Positions 7,216 to 17,355 are shown, counted from the first letter of the stretch. The stretch is 56,987 nucleotides of DNA from Bacteroidaceae bacterium (GCA_024398595.1 JAKSIX010000007.1:1-56987), one strand, 5' to 3'. Numbers and translations are program-made. The notes: generated from the sequence alone by a model not told the origin.

Positions 7216-9594
7216 ATGAAGAAATTCTACTCATTTGTTGCCTTTATGGCAGCACTCGTGCTGTCAATGCCCTCAAAAGCTGAGGTGCAGAGCGCTACTG
7301 AACTTTTCGGAACCTGGACTTTCACAGCCAATGTCCAGTGCGACGATGTAAATTACAAAGATCGTATCCTCGGTGAATGCGAAGTGAAAATCATCAAGGA
7401 CGCAAGCGGTATTTTCGATGCCGAGATTGACGGTCTGTGCGGCATTGCCGACAGTTACCAGTCGGCAACATTGAGAACTCAGGATGGAGCGAAAGCCCTG
7501 AAGGTTACGAACCCCAACGGAGGCGGCTATGACGCCTGGGGTGCTCTCGGTCTCTGGATGGCAGACTCTGAGGGTAACAATCCTTTCTACTTTGGCAAAA
7601 CTTACGGTAATCTTTTCTACATCATCAGTGATGACGGTAAGGAAATCACACTCCCGGACTTTACTTTTGTAAGCGTTTCAGACTGGAATGCCGAGAAAGC
7701 CACAATCGTAGCCACAGTGGAAAACGTCAAGCTCACTCTCAAATCAAAAGAAGAGATTGAAGTCAATGACATTTCCGGTTCCTACGAATTCAATGCCACG
7801 ACCACTTGGGATTATGGTGTCATAGAAAACTGGCCGACAAGCCTCAATATGGATATTGTCAGCAAGAGCGCTGACAACAAGCTGTACAATGTCAGTTGGG
7901 CTTGGCAGGAGTTTGACACAATAAATTTCGACGGCGTATTTGACGGCAACATCCTTAACCTGTCTTATTCCAATCAGGTAGTTGCCTACGACAGCATCTA
8001 TCTGGCACCTTCCACTGGCATTTCACTGTCAGGCAACATAGGTTTCAACCTTGTAGGCGACAATCTGACAATGTCAACCGGCTGCTCATTCGCAGTTCCA
8101 CAGTATAATGAATCAAGCGAGCTTGACACCCTGCACTACGTATTCTGGTACGGTGGCGGTATTGCCAAGAAGGCCAAGGAGGAACCTGCATTCGACTACG
8201 CCGGAACATACAAGGCCGTTGGAAATGTAGCTATGGACACTCACATCGTGGAGAATGCAAACACTGAGGGAGACATTGTAATTGAATACAATGACAAACT
8301 GGGTGCATACGTTGTCACCAAGTTTATGGACTACGAAAAACCATATACTCTTGACTATGACCTGATGTATCTGATTCCTGACGAGGAAGACCCGATGAAG
8401 GCTACGATTACGTGCGCATGCCTTAAAGCCCTCGGCGTGACTGAGAATCAAGACTACAAGTACCTTGCCACACGCGACGGCAACCTGCAGGATAGTCCTG
8501 TCAAAGTTACATTTGACGCTGACGGCAATATGACCATCGGTGAAATATGCTACGCCACCACAACCTGGATGGGAACTGAGAATGACGCCCTTGCCGTATG
8601 GTTCAGTTCCATCAAAGCCACGAAGGTAGTTCCGAAGGCTCAGGACTGGAACGGAAGTTTCAAGGTTAACGATATTGACTTCGCTTATCTGGCCAAGGAT
8701 GCCGGCATTGTTCTTGGAGACTCGATGACAATCTCTTACAATGAAACTTATGACACATACGTAGTTATGAGCTTCCTCGGCAACGAGACCTATTATATGA
8801 ATTATGGCGGAATGACCATCACACCGGATGAGAGCAATCCTCACAAGGCCACTATGACCTACGGTATTCTGGCATTTGATACGAAAACCTTTGACGAAAT
8901 CAGCCTGTACTCGGCCAGTATGACCAAGGATTCTGTTGAACTGACATTGAACGAAGACGGCACAGTGACAGTGGGTGACTTCTCCATTGCCAAGGGTCCG
9001 TATATGGGAAAACCGGTCAAGCTCATCGCCAACACCAATGTCAAGGAAGCCCAGAAGATTCTCTGGAATGGTGACCTCAAGCTCAACCCTGTCACATTCA
9101 AATACATCGCCGAAGGCGCTACCGTGCCTACCTGCGACACGATATCCGTTTCATACGACACCGACTATGACTATTTTGTCGTTATGAGTTTTATGGGATA
9201 TGAGACATACTATATGAATTACGGAGGTATGGAAATCATACCGGACGAGAATGATGTTCTGAAGGCAACCATCACGTATGGTATTCTGGACTACGACGTG
9301 ACCACCAACGAAGAAACCAGTCTTTATTCCACAGACCTGAGCAAGACTCCTATCGAACTGGTTATGGAAGAGGACGGAACCGTTACCATAGGCGGTCTGA
9401 CAATTGCCAAGGGTCCGTATTACGGAACTCCGACAACCATTCTCCTTTCAACTGAAGCCCAGACAACCATTAAGGAAAGAGCCATTATGGAAGACGGCAG
9501 AATGTACAACCTTATGGGTGTCGAAACCGACAGGGCCAAAGGAATAATGATTAAGAATATTGACGGCAGGTTCGTCAAGGTTCTGTACGAATAA
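7216..9594 (+). CDS. Large secreted protein with tandem beta-rich repeats
   Basis: 792 residues with a clear signal peptide (about 1-22). No enzyme motif recognised. The C-terminal half has at least three related modules of about 135 residues, beginning near 325, 475 and 615. Each carries a core like VVMSF-G-ETYYMNYGGM followed by an acidic P-D-E turn, a TYGIL strand and an EDGTVTVG strand; modules two and three are closest. The last 30 residues (MYNLMGVETD, then KGIMIKNIDG and RFVKVL) resemble a C-terminal segment common on exported Bacteroidales proteins, possibly a sorting signal. It ends just before a strong terminator. Surface binding or matrix roles are possible, but function is unknown. 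Confidence 0.75.
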   Translation: MKKFYSFVAFMAALVLSMPSKAEVQSATELFGTWTFTANVQCDDVNYKDRILGECEVKIIKDASGIFDAEIDGLCGIADSYQSATLRTQDGAKALKVTNPNGGGYDAWGALGLWMADSEGNNPFYFGKTYGNLFYIISDDGKEITLPDFTFVSVSDWNAEKATIVATVENVKLTLKSKEEIEVNDISGSYEFNATTTWDYGVIENWPTSLNMDIVSKSADNKLYNVSWAWQEFDTINFDGVFDGNILNLSYSNQVVAYDSIYLAPSTGISLSGNIGFNLVGDNLTMSTGCSFAVPQYNESSELDTLHYVFWYGGGIAKKAKEEPAFDYAGTYKAVGNVAMDTHIVENANTEGDIVIEYNDKLGAYVVTKFMDYEKPYTLDYDLMYLIPDEEDPMKATITCACLKALGVTENQDYKYLATRDGNLQDSPVKVTFDADGNMTIGEICYATTTWMGTENDALAVWFSSIKATKVVPKAQDWNGSFKVNDIDFAYLAKDAGIVLGDSMTISYNETYDTYVVMSFLGNETYYMNYGGMTITPDESNPHKATMTYGILAFDTKTFDEISLYSASMTKDSVELTLNEDGTVTVGDFSIAKGPYMGKPVKLIANTNVKEAQKILWNGDLKLNPVTFKYIAEGATVPTCDTISVSYDTDYDYFVVMSFMGYETYYMNYGGMEIIPDENDVLKATITYGILDYDVTTNEETSLYSTDLSKTPIELVMEEDGTVTIGGLTIAKGPYYGTPTTILLSTEAQTTIKERAIMEDGRMYNLMGVETDRAKGIMIKNIDGRFVKVLYE

Positions 9595-9610
9595 TTCAAA
9601 ACCAACAGGA

Positions 9611-9646
9611 AAGGAGTTGGGGGAAAATGCCCCTGACTCCTTTTTT
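9611..9646 (+). terminator. Intrinsic terminator or attenuator before susC
   Basis: The left arm AAGGAGTTGGGG (9611-9622) pairs with CCCCTGACTCCTT (9630 onward), with an A-rich loop and a run of six T (9641-9646). It closes the transcript of the repetitive protein but lies only 11 nt before the susC ATG at 9658, so it may also attenuate susC expression. Confidence 0.8.
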
Positions 9647-9657
9647 ATAAACCGAAA

Positions 9658-12600
9658 ATGAGAAAGACAGGTTATTTCACGTTACTCACGGCACTGGTTC
9701 TGTCTGTTCCCCTACAGGCAAATACCGCAAGTACGACTGTTACGTCATATTCCGCGGCCGAGGCCACAGAAAGCGACAACACCTTCACAGGAACCGTCAT
9801 TGACAGTCAGACCGGCGAGGCACTCATAGGAGTAACGGTAGCGGTATGGAAGGACGGAAAGATAGCAACAGGAACTGTAACCGACCTGGACGGAAACTTT
9901 TCAATTGACATTGATATCAAAAGTTTTACCGTACAGCTGAGCTACACCGGTTATAAGGATCTTACCCTAATGCCGGAAGACATAAAAAGCGGAATGACCG
10001 TCAATATGTCTCCTGACACTCAGGCATTGGAGGACGTCGTCATTACCGGTTTCTTCAACCGCAACAAGAACACCTTCTCAGGTTCAGTGACACAGATTAA
10101 GGGCGAGGAACTCAAGATGGTCACAGGAACCAATATAGTGACAGCCATCGCAGCCCTTACGCCCGGACTGGAGGTTCAGGTTAACAGCTCACAGGGGTCT
10201 AACCCTAACTATGTCCCGGAGCTCATTATGCGTGGTATGTCATCTTTCTCAAACGAAGGCCAGAGCGTAAACCAGCCTACCATAATTCTTGATGGTACTG
10301 AGATAAGTATGACCCAGCTCTACGACCTTGATATGAACGAAATAGAGAGCATCAATGTTCTCAAGGATGCTTCGGCCACGGCACTCTACGGTTCAAAGGC
10401 CTCCAACGGTGTGATTGTCATCACCAGAAAGGCAATATCCGCCAGCACCATACACGTGGCATACAACTTCACGGGAAACATTCAGGTTCCCAAACTTAAC
10501 GACTACCGGCTTCTCACTCCTGCCCAGAAACTGGAATACGAACGTCTGGCAGGGCTCTACGATGCAGGCAAGGCCATTGACCCGACCAGCGGACTGCCAT
10601 TGCAGTACCAGTACGATGAGCTGTACAACCGGCGATACAAGATGATACAGGCAGGACAGAACAGCGACTGGCTGTCACAGCCCGTACGTCCGGCTTTCAG
10701 CAATGACCACTCACTCCGCATCTATGGCGGTGCGGCAAATATACGATACGAACTTATAGGACGCTACTCCAATACCCAAGGTGTAATGAAGGACGACTAC
10801 CGCCGGCGCTACAATGTCGGCTTCAACCTTGACTACTTTCTGAAGGACAACATAAAAATATCAAACCGCAGTACATACGCGGAAGTTTATGCCAAGGACA
10901 CACCCTACGGGTCATTTTCGCAGTATGCGCGTATGAACCCGTACGATGCTATGTACAATGAGGACGGCAGTGTCAACACAGACCTGTCGTGGGATCTGGA
11001 CAACCCGCTATACGAGGCGACTTTAGGTTCATTCTCCGACTCCGACTCACGTACGTTCTCAAACAGCACGGACTTGCGATGGGAGCTCAGCAAAGTATTC
11101 CGCGTTACGGGACATTTCAACATATCAACCGGTCAGAGCGGTTCCAGCGATTTCACATCGCCAAAGTCACGCAGTTTCAAGAACGAGGCGGACCTGTCCA
11201 AGCGCGGGTCGCTGCAAAGAGGCATAACCACATCCAACAGCTACAACGGCAACATAGTCGCATCGTTCAACAAGTTCTTCAGTGACGAATCGCTTGTAAG
11301 TGCATCGGCCGGATGGGAGATTGACCATTCCAAGACCCGCAGCGAGTATGTCAGTGCCATAGGTTTCTACAACGACCTGCTGTCATTCATCGGAAATGCG
11401 GCCGGCTACCCCACTACATCGTCACCTACGGGCACCCAGGGAGAATCGGCCGAGGTAAGCATGTTTCTCTCAGGCAACTACTCCTTCCGCAACCGCTATT
11501 TCGTTGACGGCACCTGGCGCCGCACCGGTTCATCGCAGTTTGGTGAGAACAACCGCTGGGGCAATTTCTGGTCGGCCGGCATCGGTTGGAACATAATGAA
11601 CGAAAAATTTATGGAAGGCATAAAGGGCAAGTTTGACGTGTTCAAGCTGCGTCTCTCAACGGGATATACCGGCAAGGTATCATTCTCACCCTTCCAGGCA
11701 ATGACAATGTACCAGTACTCAAACAACTACGAATACAAGAACGGAATAGGTGCCGTACCGATGACAATAGGCAATGTTGACCTTGCGTGGGAGCGTACGA
11801 TGAACTACAATGTGGGTATTGACCTGTCGATGTTTGACCACAGGCTGAATTTTGTGTTCGACGCATACATACGCAACACTACAGATCTCCTGCTAAACAA
11901 GTCAATGGCTCCGTCCACCGGCGTCACACAGGCTATGGGCAACCTCGGCGAACTTCAGAACAAGGGTATTGAATTCCAGATTGACGGCTACATATTCCGC
12001 ACCTCCAGATTCAACTGGAAGGTAGGAACCACCGGATACATCAACCGCAACAGGATTACAGAAATCAATCAGGCACTGAAAGAATTGAACGAGCGCAACC
12101 GGGAAATGGCCTCGGCCTACAGCTATCCGCTTCCGCAGTATGCCGAAGGCGAGAGTGTATCGGCCCTAAAACTTGTACGTTCAGCCGGAATCGACCCGGC
12201 TACCGGCAAGGAGGTCTATATAAAGCTCAACGGAGAGAAGACCTTCAACTACGATGCCACAGACAAGGTGCTGATTGGCGACACACAGCCGGCATACAAC
12301 GGAACCATAAACACATCAGTATATTGGAACGGTCTGTCCGTCTATGCCCTTCTTGACCTGCGTATGGGAGGCTGGATTTACAATTCAACCCGTGCGACCA
12401 AGGTTGAGGGGTCCAACCCCAAGTACAATGCCGACCGGCGAGTGTTTGACGACCGCTGGAAAGAGGAGGGTGACATAGCATTCTACAAGAATATCGCCGA
12501 TTCATCCACTCCGCAGCAAACCGACCGTTTCGCAGAAAAGGAGAACACCTTGAATCTCGGTACGCTCAACATCAGCTACGAATTCAAGCGCGAGCTGTGC

Positions 12601-12738
12601 GAGAAGATGCACATCCGTTCACTTCGCTGCGGTCTGAACTTTACCGACCTGATCCGGCTGTCAAACGTCAGGATAGAACGTGGTACGGACTACCCCTATT
12701 CACAGGGATGTGAAATCAACTTATCGGCAACCTTCTAA
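9658..12738 (+). CDS. SusC/RagA-family TonB-dependent outer membrane transporter
   Basis: 1026 residues. After a signal peptide come a CarboxypepD_reg-like domain (about 40-125, FTGTVIDSQTGEALIGV), a TonB-box/plug region (about 130-255) with the family signature KDASATALYGSKASNGVI, and a 22-strand barrel to the end, closing in an aromatic residue (LSATF). SusC forms the energised barrel capped by the SusD lipoprotein encoded next. No glycoside hydrolase is in this transcript. The DUF4843 and PKD-like partners recall RagAB-like oligopeptide systems more than polysaccharide systems, so the cargo is uncertain. The ATG lies 11 nt after a terminator hairpin. Confidence 0.95.
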   Translation: MRKTGYFTLLTALVLSVPLQANTASTTVTSYSAAEATESDNTFTGTVIDSQTGEALIGVTVAVWKDGKIATGTVTDLDGNFSIDIDIKSFTVQLSYTGYKDLTLMPEDIKSGMTVNMSPDTQALEDVVITGFFNRNKNTFSGSVTQIKGEELKMVTGTNIVTAIAALTPGLEVQVNSSQGSNPNYVPELIMRGMSSFSNEGQSVNQPTIILDGTEISMTQLYDLDMNEIESINVLKDASATALYGSKASNGVIVITRKAISASTIHVAYNFTGNIQVPKLNDYRLLTPAQKLEYERLAGLYDAGKAIDPTSGLPLQYQYDELYNRRYKMIQAGQNSDWLSQPVRPAFSNDHSLRIYGGAANIRYELIGRYSNTQGVMKDDYRRRYNVGFNLDYFLKDNIKISNRSTYAEVYAKDTPYGSFSQYARMNPYDAMYNEDGSVNTDLSWDLDNPLYEATLGSFSDSDSRTFSNSTDLRWELSKVFRVTGHFNISTGQSGSSDFTSPKSRSFKNEADLSKRGSLQRGITTSNSYNGNIVASFNKFFSDESLVSASAGWEIDHSKTRSEYVSAIGFYNDLLSFIGNAAGYPTTSSPTGTQGESAEVSMFLSGNYSFRNRYFVDGTWRRTGSSQFGENNRWGNFWSAGIGWNIMNEKFMEGIKGKFDVFKLRLSTGYTGKVSFSPFQAMTMYQYSNNYEYKNGIGAVPMTIGNVDLAWERTMNYNVGIDLSMFDHRLNFVFDAYIRNTTDLLLNKSMAPSTGVTQAMGNLGELQNKGIEFQIDGYIFRTSRFNWKVGTTGYINRNRITEINQALKELNERNREMASAYSYPLPQYAEGESVSALKLVRSAGIDPATGKEVYIKLNGEKTFNYDATDKVLIGDTQPAYNGTINTSVYWNGLSVYALLDLRMGGWIYNSTRATKVEGSNPKYNADRRVFDDRWKEEGDIAFYKNIADSSTPQQTDRFAEKENTLNLGTLNISYEFKRELCEKMHIRSLRCGLNFTDLIRLSNVRIERGTDYPYSQGCEINLSATF

Positions 12739-12749
12739 ACTGTTAAGAC

Positions 12750-14162
12750 ATGAAGACAAGAATCATATTTGGAATGGTTGCAGCAGCAATGCTGACAGTC
12801 TCCTGCGAGGGCTACCTTGACATTATCCCTGACGGACAGGTCAAGCGTGAAGAGATGCTCAAGGCTCCGGAAGGCATTGAGGATGCTCTGTTCGGGGTCT
12901 ATTCCCAGATGCGCCAACAGCCATTATACGGTATGGCACTGAGTATTTACGGAATAGAAGTGCTGGCACAGAACATGGACAGCCAGTGGTCGGATTTCAG
13001 CAACAATCTGGGAACCTACAACTGGGAATATTCAGATGTCCGCGACTGGAGCGAGGGTCTGTGGACTGAGATGTATCACAACATATCGAACGTGAATTCA
13101 GTCCTTGACGCAGAGCTGGTACGCGATGCAAAGGAATTCCCCTACACCATATATAAAGGTGAGGCCTTGGCTCTCAGGGCATTCATGCATTTTGACCTGA
13201 TACGTCTGTTCGCGCCTCAATATACCTTGGACAAGACAGTCGGAGGCATACCCTATCAGAGTGAATTTTCGCTGAACACTCCCGACTTCGAGAGCCTTGA
13301 AGCCAACTACAGCCATATACTTGCCGACCTTACCGAAGCGGAGGAACTGCTCCTTGACGAAGACCTCCACGCCGGTGAGACACAGTTTATGATTGACCGT
13401 CAGACACACCTGAACCTCCACGCCGTAAGGGCCGAGCTGGCACGTGTGTATCTGACTATGGGCAACAGGGAGAAGGCCGCCGAATACGCCGGCAAGGTTA
13501 TAGAAAGCAGTCCTTATACTCTGAAAGAAAAGACTGAGGTCATAAACGATGTGGCAGGCGTACTCTCGCGCAAGGAATGTCTGTTCGGAGTGTATTACGC
13601 AGACTTCTATTCCAATGTGAGCACATTGCTGCAACAGCAGCAGTCGTTCTATTCACTGGATCCGCGCGATGATTTTCTGGAACTGTACAACACCGATGCC
13701 GATGGACTTGACTACCGCCAGACAGCATATTTCACAGCCGTAGAGACTGGAGGAGAATTGCATTACCGTCTGTCCAAGTTCACTGACATATATGAACTGA
13801 ACAATATGGCTGCCAACCGGCCGGCAGAGCTGATTCCGGGCATAAACCTGATACGTATGCCGGAAATGTACTACATCATGGCCGAATGCCTTATGGACAG
13901 CGATAACCCACGGGCTCTGGAATACTACAATGCCGTACGCGGCCACCGTGGACTGGAGCCAATCGGTCCGGAACGCGCTCTCACAATGGAACTGCTGAAT
14001 CAGGAACGTCTGAAAGAATACTTCGGCGAAGGACTGACATTCTTCAACAGCAAGCGTCTGAATCTGACAATCACATCGGCCGACGGGACAAAGGTCTATC
14101 AGCCGTCAAATGACATCTACGTAGTGCCAATACCTGATGCCGAATATGCAAACCGCTATTAA
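12750..14162 (+). CDS. SusD/RagB-family nutrient-binding lipoprotein
   Basis: 470 residues. Lipobox LTVSCEGYLDI (Cys about 19) is followed by the SusD hallmark YLDIIPDGQV and a helical, TPR-like scaffold. The C-terminal SusD region contains LIRMPEMYYIMAEC and the motif NQERLKEYFGEGLTFFNSKR. The protein caps the SusC barrel at the cell surface and captures ligand. It starts 11 nt after susC, so the genes form one operon. It is somewhat short for the family, within the usual range. Confidence 0.95.
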   Translation: MKTRIIFGMVAAAMLTVSCEGYLDIIPDGQVKREEMLKAPEGIEDALFGVYSQMRQQPLYGMALSIYGIEVLAQNMDSQWSDFSNNLGTYNWEYSDVRDWSEGLWTEMYHNISNVNSVLDAELVRDAKEFPYTIYKGEALALRAFMHFDLIRLFAPQYTLDKTVGGIPYQSEFSLNTPDFESLEANYSHILADLTEAEELLLDEDLHAGETQFMIDRQTHLNLHAVRAELARVYLTMGNREKAAEYAGKVIESSPYTLKEKTEVINDVAGVLSRKECLFGVYYADFYSNVSTLLQQQQSFYSLDPRDDFLELYNTDADGLDYRQTAYFTAVETGGELHYRLSKFTDIYELNNMAANRPAELIPGINLIRMPEMYYIMAECLMDSDNPRALEYYNAVRGHRGLEPIGPERALTMELLNQERLKEYFGEGLTFFNSKRLNLTITSADGTKVYQPSNDIYVVPIPDAEYANRY

Positions 14163-14171
14163 CCTGAAGAA

Positions 14172-15044
14172 ATGAAGAAAACATCATTCATAGCCGCAGC
14201 CGCATTGGCAATGTCATTTGCCGCATCGTGCAGCGAAACCGGATATATGACATACGCCCCCGATGACAACGGCATATACTTCTGCCGCGACACCCTGACA
14301 TTCTCCTTTTCGGTAATGTCCACCGATTCCACGACTCACGTTATGGACGTTCCGGTAAAAATTATGGGAACTCTGAGCGACGAAGACCGCGAATTCAGCT
14401 TTCAGATTGAAAGGCAGATGCCGTCCGATTCACTCCAGAAACTCATCTACGTTCCCAAGGACAGCAGTTTCGTATGGGCCGAAGATGGTGTACAGTATTC
14501 CATTCCTGACCACGTAATCATTCCTGCCGGGAGTATATACGGAGTAATTCCCATCACGATAGTCCGCGCGAAGCTTGACGGGAACTATGCGGATGGCTAC
14601 ACGCGCTACCGTCTGGTTCTGCGTCTGAAACAGAATTCCAACTTCACTCCGACACTTTCCGAAAAAGACCAGCTGAGAATCATACAATTTGACAATGCCA
14701 TAGAGCAGCCGGCATGGTACGACTACAAGGGAGACAAGGTCTGGTATGAGAGCGAACTGGGTATGTGGCATCCGTACAAGATGATAAAGATGGTCGAGTA
14801 TTTCCACGCGCTCAAGGATATTCTTCCGGAATCGTACGAGAAGATGGCAAAGCTCTACGGAGAGAACCTTGAGAATGTTCCGTACGGCGATTTTCACGTC
14901 TATAAGACCATAATGCGCAAGTACATCTACGCACCGATGTACAGTCATTTCAATGACCCTTCCAACAGGGAAATGATACTGGCAATGTATCCCGACTTTC
15001 CGTTTGATTTTCCCGATCCTTTTGCACAACAAGGCGCAGAGTAA
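14172..15044 (+). CDS. DUF4843 surface lipoprotein of the SusCD operon
   Basis: 290 residues, lipobox SFAASCSE (Cys about 20). The sequence after it (YAPDDNGIYF, then TLTFSFSVMS and VPVKIMGTLSDEDREF) fits the DUF4843 family: an N-terminal beta-sandwich recording strand-rich repeats and a helical C-terminus. These lipoproteins are encoded directly after SusD in a subset of SusCD loci and are thought to sit on the transporter at the surface. It starts 9 nt after susD. The ligand is unknown. Confidence 0.82.
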   Translation: MKKTSFIAAAALAMSFAASCSETGYMTYAPDDNGIYFCRDTLTFSFSVMSTDSTTHVMDVPVKIMGTLSDEDREFSFQIERQMPSDSLQKLIYVPKDSSFVWAEDGVQYSIPDHVIIPAGSIYGVIPITIVRAKLDGNYADGYTRYRLVLRLKQNSNFTPTLSEKDQLRIIQFDNAIEQPAWYDYKGDKVWYESELGMWHPYKMIKMVEYFHALKDILPESYEKMAKLYGENLENVPYGDFHVYKTIMRKYIYAPMYSHFNDPSNREMILAMYPDFPFDFPDPFAQQGAE

Positions 15045-15080
15045 GGCAATACACAGGTTTTTAATGAGCACTGAAGAACT

Positions 15081-16640
15081 ATGATAAAATCCATATCAGC
15101 AAAAAGATACATTGCCGCATGTCTTGCATCGGCATTAGCCATTTTACCGGTACTGACCTCCTGTATCGCCGATGACACAACTTTGGCGGACAGGCCACTG
15201 TCTGAAATAATAATCAATCCGGCAAGCATAGAGAAGGTCTATAATATAAGCAAGAACGATATCCTGCGCATAAGCCCCGAAATCAGCCAGACAAATACGC
15301 CCAAGGAAGTCAGCTATACGTGGGAAATAAATCAGGAAGTCTTTTCAAATGACAAAGACCTTGAATACCCGGCAAAGTATCTGGGCACATACCAGTGCCG
15401 CCTGATAGTCGGCAATACGGACGGCAAATCATTCTATCCGTTCACTGTGAACGTCAATTCCCCCTACGAGGAAGGAATTGCCGTATTGAGTCAGGATGCC
15501 GATGGCAGAAGTATGATTTCATTTATGCTGACCCCGACGGAAGAAGGTACGGAAAGACATTTCACCGCCGGAGACTGCTTTGCCGCAAACAACGAAGATA
15601 CCCGATTCGCATCGCACGCAATAGATATGGTACATTCAAGCGGTTCTCTGATTATTGCCTGTCAGGGTGCTGATGACTGGCAGTCGCTCCCTCAGCAAGG
15701 CCGTGGAAGCGATGTTCCCACCATCTATTACCTGAACGACAAGACACTTGTTGCCGAGAACATACTCACCGTCACAGAATACAGCGACTTCAAACCTACG
15801 AGGCTTATCATTCCATCGGTAGGGGCAGAGGGAGTCGCATACCCCATACTGTGCGAAAACGGCAGCGTTTATGAGTTCTCAACCACCGAAGGGGCCATTT
15901 CACAGCCGACCAAGCTGCAATCCAAATATGCACAGACCTGCACTGAACACGATGACGGCGGCTTGGGTTGGGAATTCGAGCTTATATTCTGGGACAAGAC
16001 AGTAGGCTGCCTTTGCGAGATTTACAGCGGTTACGGGCCTTACTACTGCGGCAAGACATACCATCTGCTACGTGACGATGCGGCAAACGAAAACTATTTC
16101 GGAGGTAACGACATAGTAAAGATTGTTCCGATTGACCTGACCGACAGTCAGAAGCGTACCGAAAGCAGCGACATTCTGGTACTTACCAAGAATGCCTTCA
16201 TGACCCGCAAGGTCATACTGGACAGCGGATTCTGGGTACACGACTATAGCAGCGGTGTAAACGTGCTGGCCGACAATGGAGGTTTTTCCATAGCATGTGT
16301 CGGCACCGACATAATCACAGAAAACACACCCTGCGTTGCCAACAAGACATTCTATTCACTGCTTTTCGGGAAAGGCAACAAGCTGATGCGCTGGAACTAT
16401 ACTACACAGCAGACTTTGGATAAGTCAACGGTATTGCAGACCTTCGGTTCTGCCAAGGCCGTCATCACCGACCTGGTCATCAGCCGTGACCATAAGACCA
16501 CCTACGTAGCATTCTACGAACCGGAGCAGACAGGCCTGAACGGAAGCGTCTATGTGATTGATACGGATACAGGTGACATTCTGGAACGTCACGACAATGT
16601 CTGCTATCGTCCGACAAGAATGATTTACAAGAAGAAATAA
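15081..16640 (+). CDS. PKD-like family surface lipoprotein
   Basis: 519 residues with a long signal peptide and lipobox VLTSC (Cys about 28). Residues about 40-130 look like two short Ig/PKD-like segments (EVSYTWEINQEVF and YQCRLIVGN). The rest is beta-rich with repeated strand-turn units, possibly a propeller. This matches the PKD-like family lipoproteins that follow DUF4843 genes in SusCD operons. It is the fourth gene of the transport operon and probably a surface accessory in cargo binding. No catalytic residues seen. Confidence 0.75.
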   Translation: MIKSISAKRYIAACLASALAILPVLTSCIADDTTLADRPLSEIIINPASIEKVYNISKNDILRISPEISQTNTPKEVSYTWEINQEVFSNDKDLEYPAKYLGTYQCRLIVGNTDGKSFYPFTVNVNSPYEEGIAVLSQDADGRSMISFMLTPTEEGTERHFTAGDCFAANNEDTRFASHAIDMVHSSGSLIIACQGADDWQSLPQQGRGSDVPTIYYLNDKTLVAENILTVTEYSDFKPTRLIIPSVGAEGVAYPILCENGSVYEFSTTEGAISQPTKLQSKYAQTCTEHDDGGLGWEFELIFWDKTVGCLCEIYSGYGPYYCGKTYHLLRDDAANENYFGGNDIVKIVPIDLTDSQKRTESSDILVLTKNAFMTRKVILDSGFWVHDYSSGVNVLADNGGFSIACVGTDIITENTPCVANKTFYSLLFGKGNKLMRWNYTTQQTLDKSTVLQTFGSAKAVITDLVISRDHKTTYVAFYEPEQTGLNGSVYVIDTDTGDILERHDNVCYRPTRMIYKKK

Positions 16641-16662
16641 TCCGTGAAACGGAGATTTTATA

Positions 16663-16670
16663 TAAGTTTG
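16663..16670 (+). promoter_or_regulatory. -7 box (TAAGTTTG) of the SGNH hydrolase gene
   Basis: TAAGTTTG fits TAnnTTTG and lies 18 nt before the ATG at 16689, between the end of the SusCD operon (16640) and the esterase. No clear -33 TTG. It suggests that the esterase can be expressed separately from the transporter. Confidence 0.5.
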
Positions 16671-16688
16671 CAGACAAAGAACTGATTT

Positions 16689-17351
16689 ATGAAAAAGATT
16701 ATCACTATCGTCCTCGCTGCGGCTATGATTGCCGGTGTGGCAAATGCACAGACAAAGAAAGTTTCCATCCTCGGAGACTCGTATTCAACATTCAAAGGTG
16801 TCAACCCCGATGGCTATGCACCGTTCTACCCTGATGCAAACAACGATGTCAAGGAAGTGAGCCAGACCTGGTGGAGTCTTTACAATGAAACTATGGGCTA
16901 TACTCTCGAAGTGAACGACTCCTGGGGCGGTACAACCATCTGCAATACCGGATATTTCCGCCGGAACGTTGCCAACTCATCATTCAACTCCCGTCTGTGG
17001 AAACTCGGCGATCCCGACATCATCTTCGTGTTCGGCGGCACCAACGATGCCTGGGCAAATGTTCCGCTCGGCGAATACAAGTATTCCGACATATCCAAGG
17101 AGGACTGCAACACTCTCCGCCCGGCATTGGCATATACGCTCGACGCGCTCAAGAGAATCTACCCGAAAGCAACCGTCTATGCTATTCTGAACTCCGAACT
17201 CAAGGAAGAAGTCAATGAGTCATTCCGCGAGGTCTGCAAGCACTGTGAAGTACAGCTTATTGAGCTCCACGACATCGAGAAGCAGAACGGACACCCATCC
17301 GTCAATGGTATGAAGGCCATCTGCGACCAGCTTGTAGAAGCCATCAAGTAA
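16689..17351 (+). CDS. Secreted SGNH/GDSL hydrolase
   Basis: 220 residues with a cleavable signal peptide (to about ANAQ). SGNH blocks in order: block I ILGDSYSTF (catalytic Ser in GDS), the conserved Gly in a DSWGGTT loop, block III FGGTNDAW (Asn), and block V with His in NGHPSVNGM preceded by a possible Asp or Glu (HDIEKQ). Such enzymes remove acyl groups from glycans or other esters. It sits just after the SusCD operon and may work on the same cargo, but its -7 box suggests separate control. The VOC gene follows after 4 nt. Confidence 0.88.
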   Translation: MKKIITIVLAAAMIAGVANAQTKKVSILGDSYSTFKGVNPDGYAPFYPDANNDVKEVSQTWWSLYNETMGYTLEVNDSWGGTTICNTGYFRRNVANSSFNSRLWKLGDPDIIFVFGGTNDAWANVPLGEYKYSDISKEDCNTLRPALAYTLDALKRIYPKATVYAILNSELKEEVNESFREVCKHCEVQLIELHDIEKQNGHPSVNGMKAICDQLVEAIK

Positions 17352-17355
17352 CATA

